From Saussurea involucrata (Eukaryota; Streptophyta; Magnoliopsida; Asterales; Asteraceae): 64,000 nt of DNA. Position numbers and translations under genes: made by a program. Shown here piece by piece: positions 63,761 through 64,000 of this stretch. Position 1 is the first letter of the stretch; each line of letters opens with the position of its first letter. The notes beneath the pieces were generated by a model that saw only the letters and a program-made list of their open reading frames with translations, was not told the origin of the DNA and did not search any database. The stretch covers positions 75,770,795 through 75,834,794 of the forward strand of contig CM066327.1 of assembly GCA_033807775.1 (NCBI GenBank). Reading direction: 5' to 3'.

Positions 63761-64000
63761 TTATTCTTCAAAGTTCAGCATTCCAAGCTCGCTGATGAGA
63801 AAGTTAAATCTTGTCTCATCAAGAGGTTTGGTGAATAGATCAGCTAACTGAAAGTCAGTTGGAATAAAGTGAAGTTCTATATCTCCATTTATCACATGAT
63901 CTCTGATAAAATGATACCTGATTTCGATGTGTTTGGTCTTTGAGTGTAGCACTGGATTGTTGGCTATAGCGATGGCACTTGTGCTGTCGCAATAGATTGG
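63761..64000 (-). CDS. Sirevirus E RNase H, C-terminal end (partial)
   Basis: The last 79 codons of pol run in from the window edge: PIYCDSTSAIAIANNPVLHS, KTKHIEIRYHFIRDHVINGD, LADLFTKPLDETRFNFLI and a stop after GMLNFEE. Almost identical in layout to D 45095-45330. The visible part is intact; the rest of the element lies to the right. Confidence 0.9.
   Translation of the reverse strand, partial: PIYCDSTSAIAIANNPVLHSKTKHIEIRYHFIRDHVINGDIELHFIPTDFQLADLFTKPLDETRFNFLISELGMLNFEE

Noticed and set aside
1..64000. Ordinary host genes or a host defence or metabolic cluster
   Set aside because: Every ORF above about 150 codons that shows motifs belongs to a retroelement polyprotein or accessory ORF. 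No exon series of a host gene was recognised.

Overview
This window is flowering-plant nuclear DNA made almost entirely of LTR retrotransposons nested inside one another. Evidence: tRNA-iMet and tRNA-Asp type primer binding sites, Ty1/copia and Ty3/gypsy polyprotein motifs, TG...CA LTRs with 5-bp target-site duplications (TSDs), and a 500-N scaffold gap (2663-3162). I recognise no ordinary host gene, tRNA gene or rRNA gene. Base composition and element types fit a eudicot. The accessory retroelement ORFs resemble ones I associate with asterids, perhaps Asteraceae, but that is a low-confidence inference.

Layout. (1) 1-1392: decayed + strand Sirevirus-like copia fragment (integrase to RT), cut by a + strand Sirevirus that begins with its LTR at 1397 and runs into the gap. 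(2) 3163-17485: minus-strand Sirevirus 'B' (RT, integrase, protease, gag, PBS, 5' LTR). Its gag is split by a complete Tekay-type chromovirus (7022-15212, TSD AGCCA). (3) 17486-18130: older minus-strand integrase fragment into which B inserted. (4) 18131-22653: 3' part of another Sirevirus 'F' (RNase H, repeated polypurine tracts, short-motif arrays, TATA box, accessory ORF). (5) 22654-35297: Athila-like element with only a gag-like ORF (TR-GAG type), interrupted by a 9.6-kb non-coding element (LARD type, 25502-35074, TSD CATAT) that itself holds a copia-type solo LTR (28380-28909, TSD TTATC). (6) 35298-56500: + strand Sirevirus 'D', carrying a hAT-type MITE, a gypsy solo LTR and a 7.4-kb pol-deleted element (46101-53506, TSD CAGAA). 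(7) 56501-64000: minus-strand Sirevirus 'E' inserted in D; its 3' LTR holds a + strand solo LTR (57000-57974, TSD GACTT).

How the parts work together. Gag, protease, integrase and RT-RNase H would form the particle and copy the RNA, but nearly every pol copy here is broken by stops or frameshifts. Downstream of pol, elements D, E and F carry an accessory ORF (aORF, sometimes called env-like). In D and E it has the layout of a separate gene: conserved ACGT element, TATA box, leader exon, GT-AG leader intron, then the start codon, with a further frame-preserving intron near the 3' end in E. The 7.4-kb element has lost integrase, RT and RNase H but keeps a gag-like region, the protease start and an uninterrupted 818-codon aORF. 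This aORF unit, and its retention when pol was deleted, is the most interesting signal in the window. A second theme is that each LTR family carries its own array of short, often self-complementary motifs, and one motif (TCCGGA) is shared by two unrelated superfamilies.
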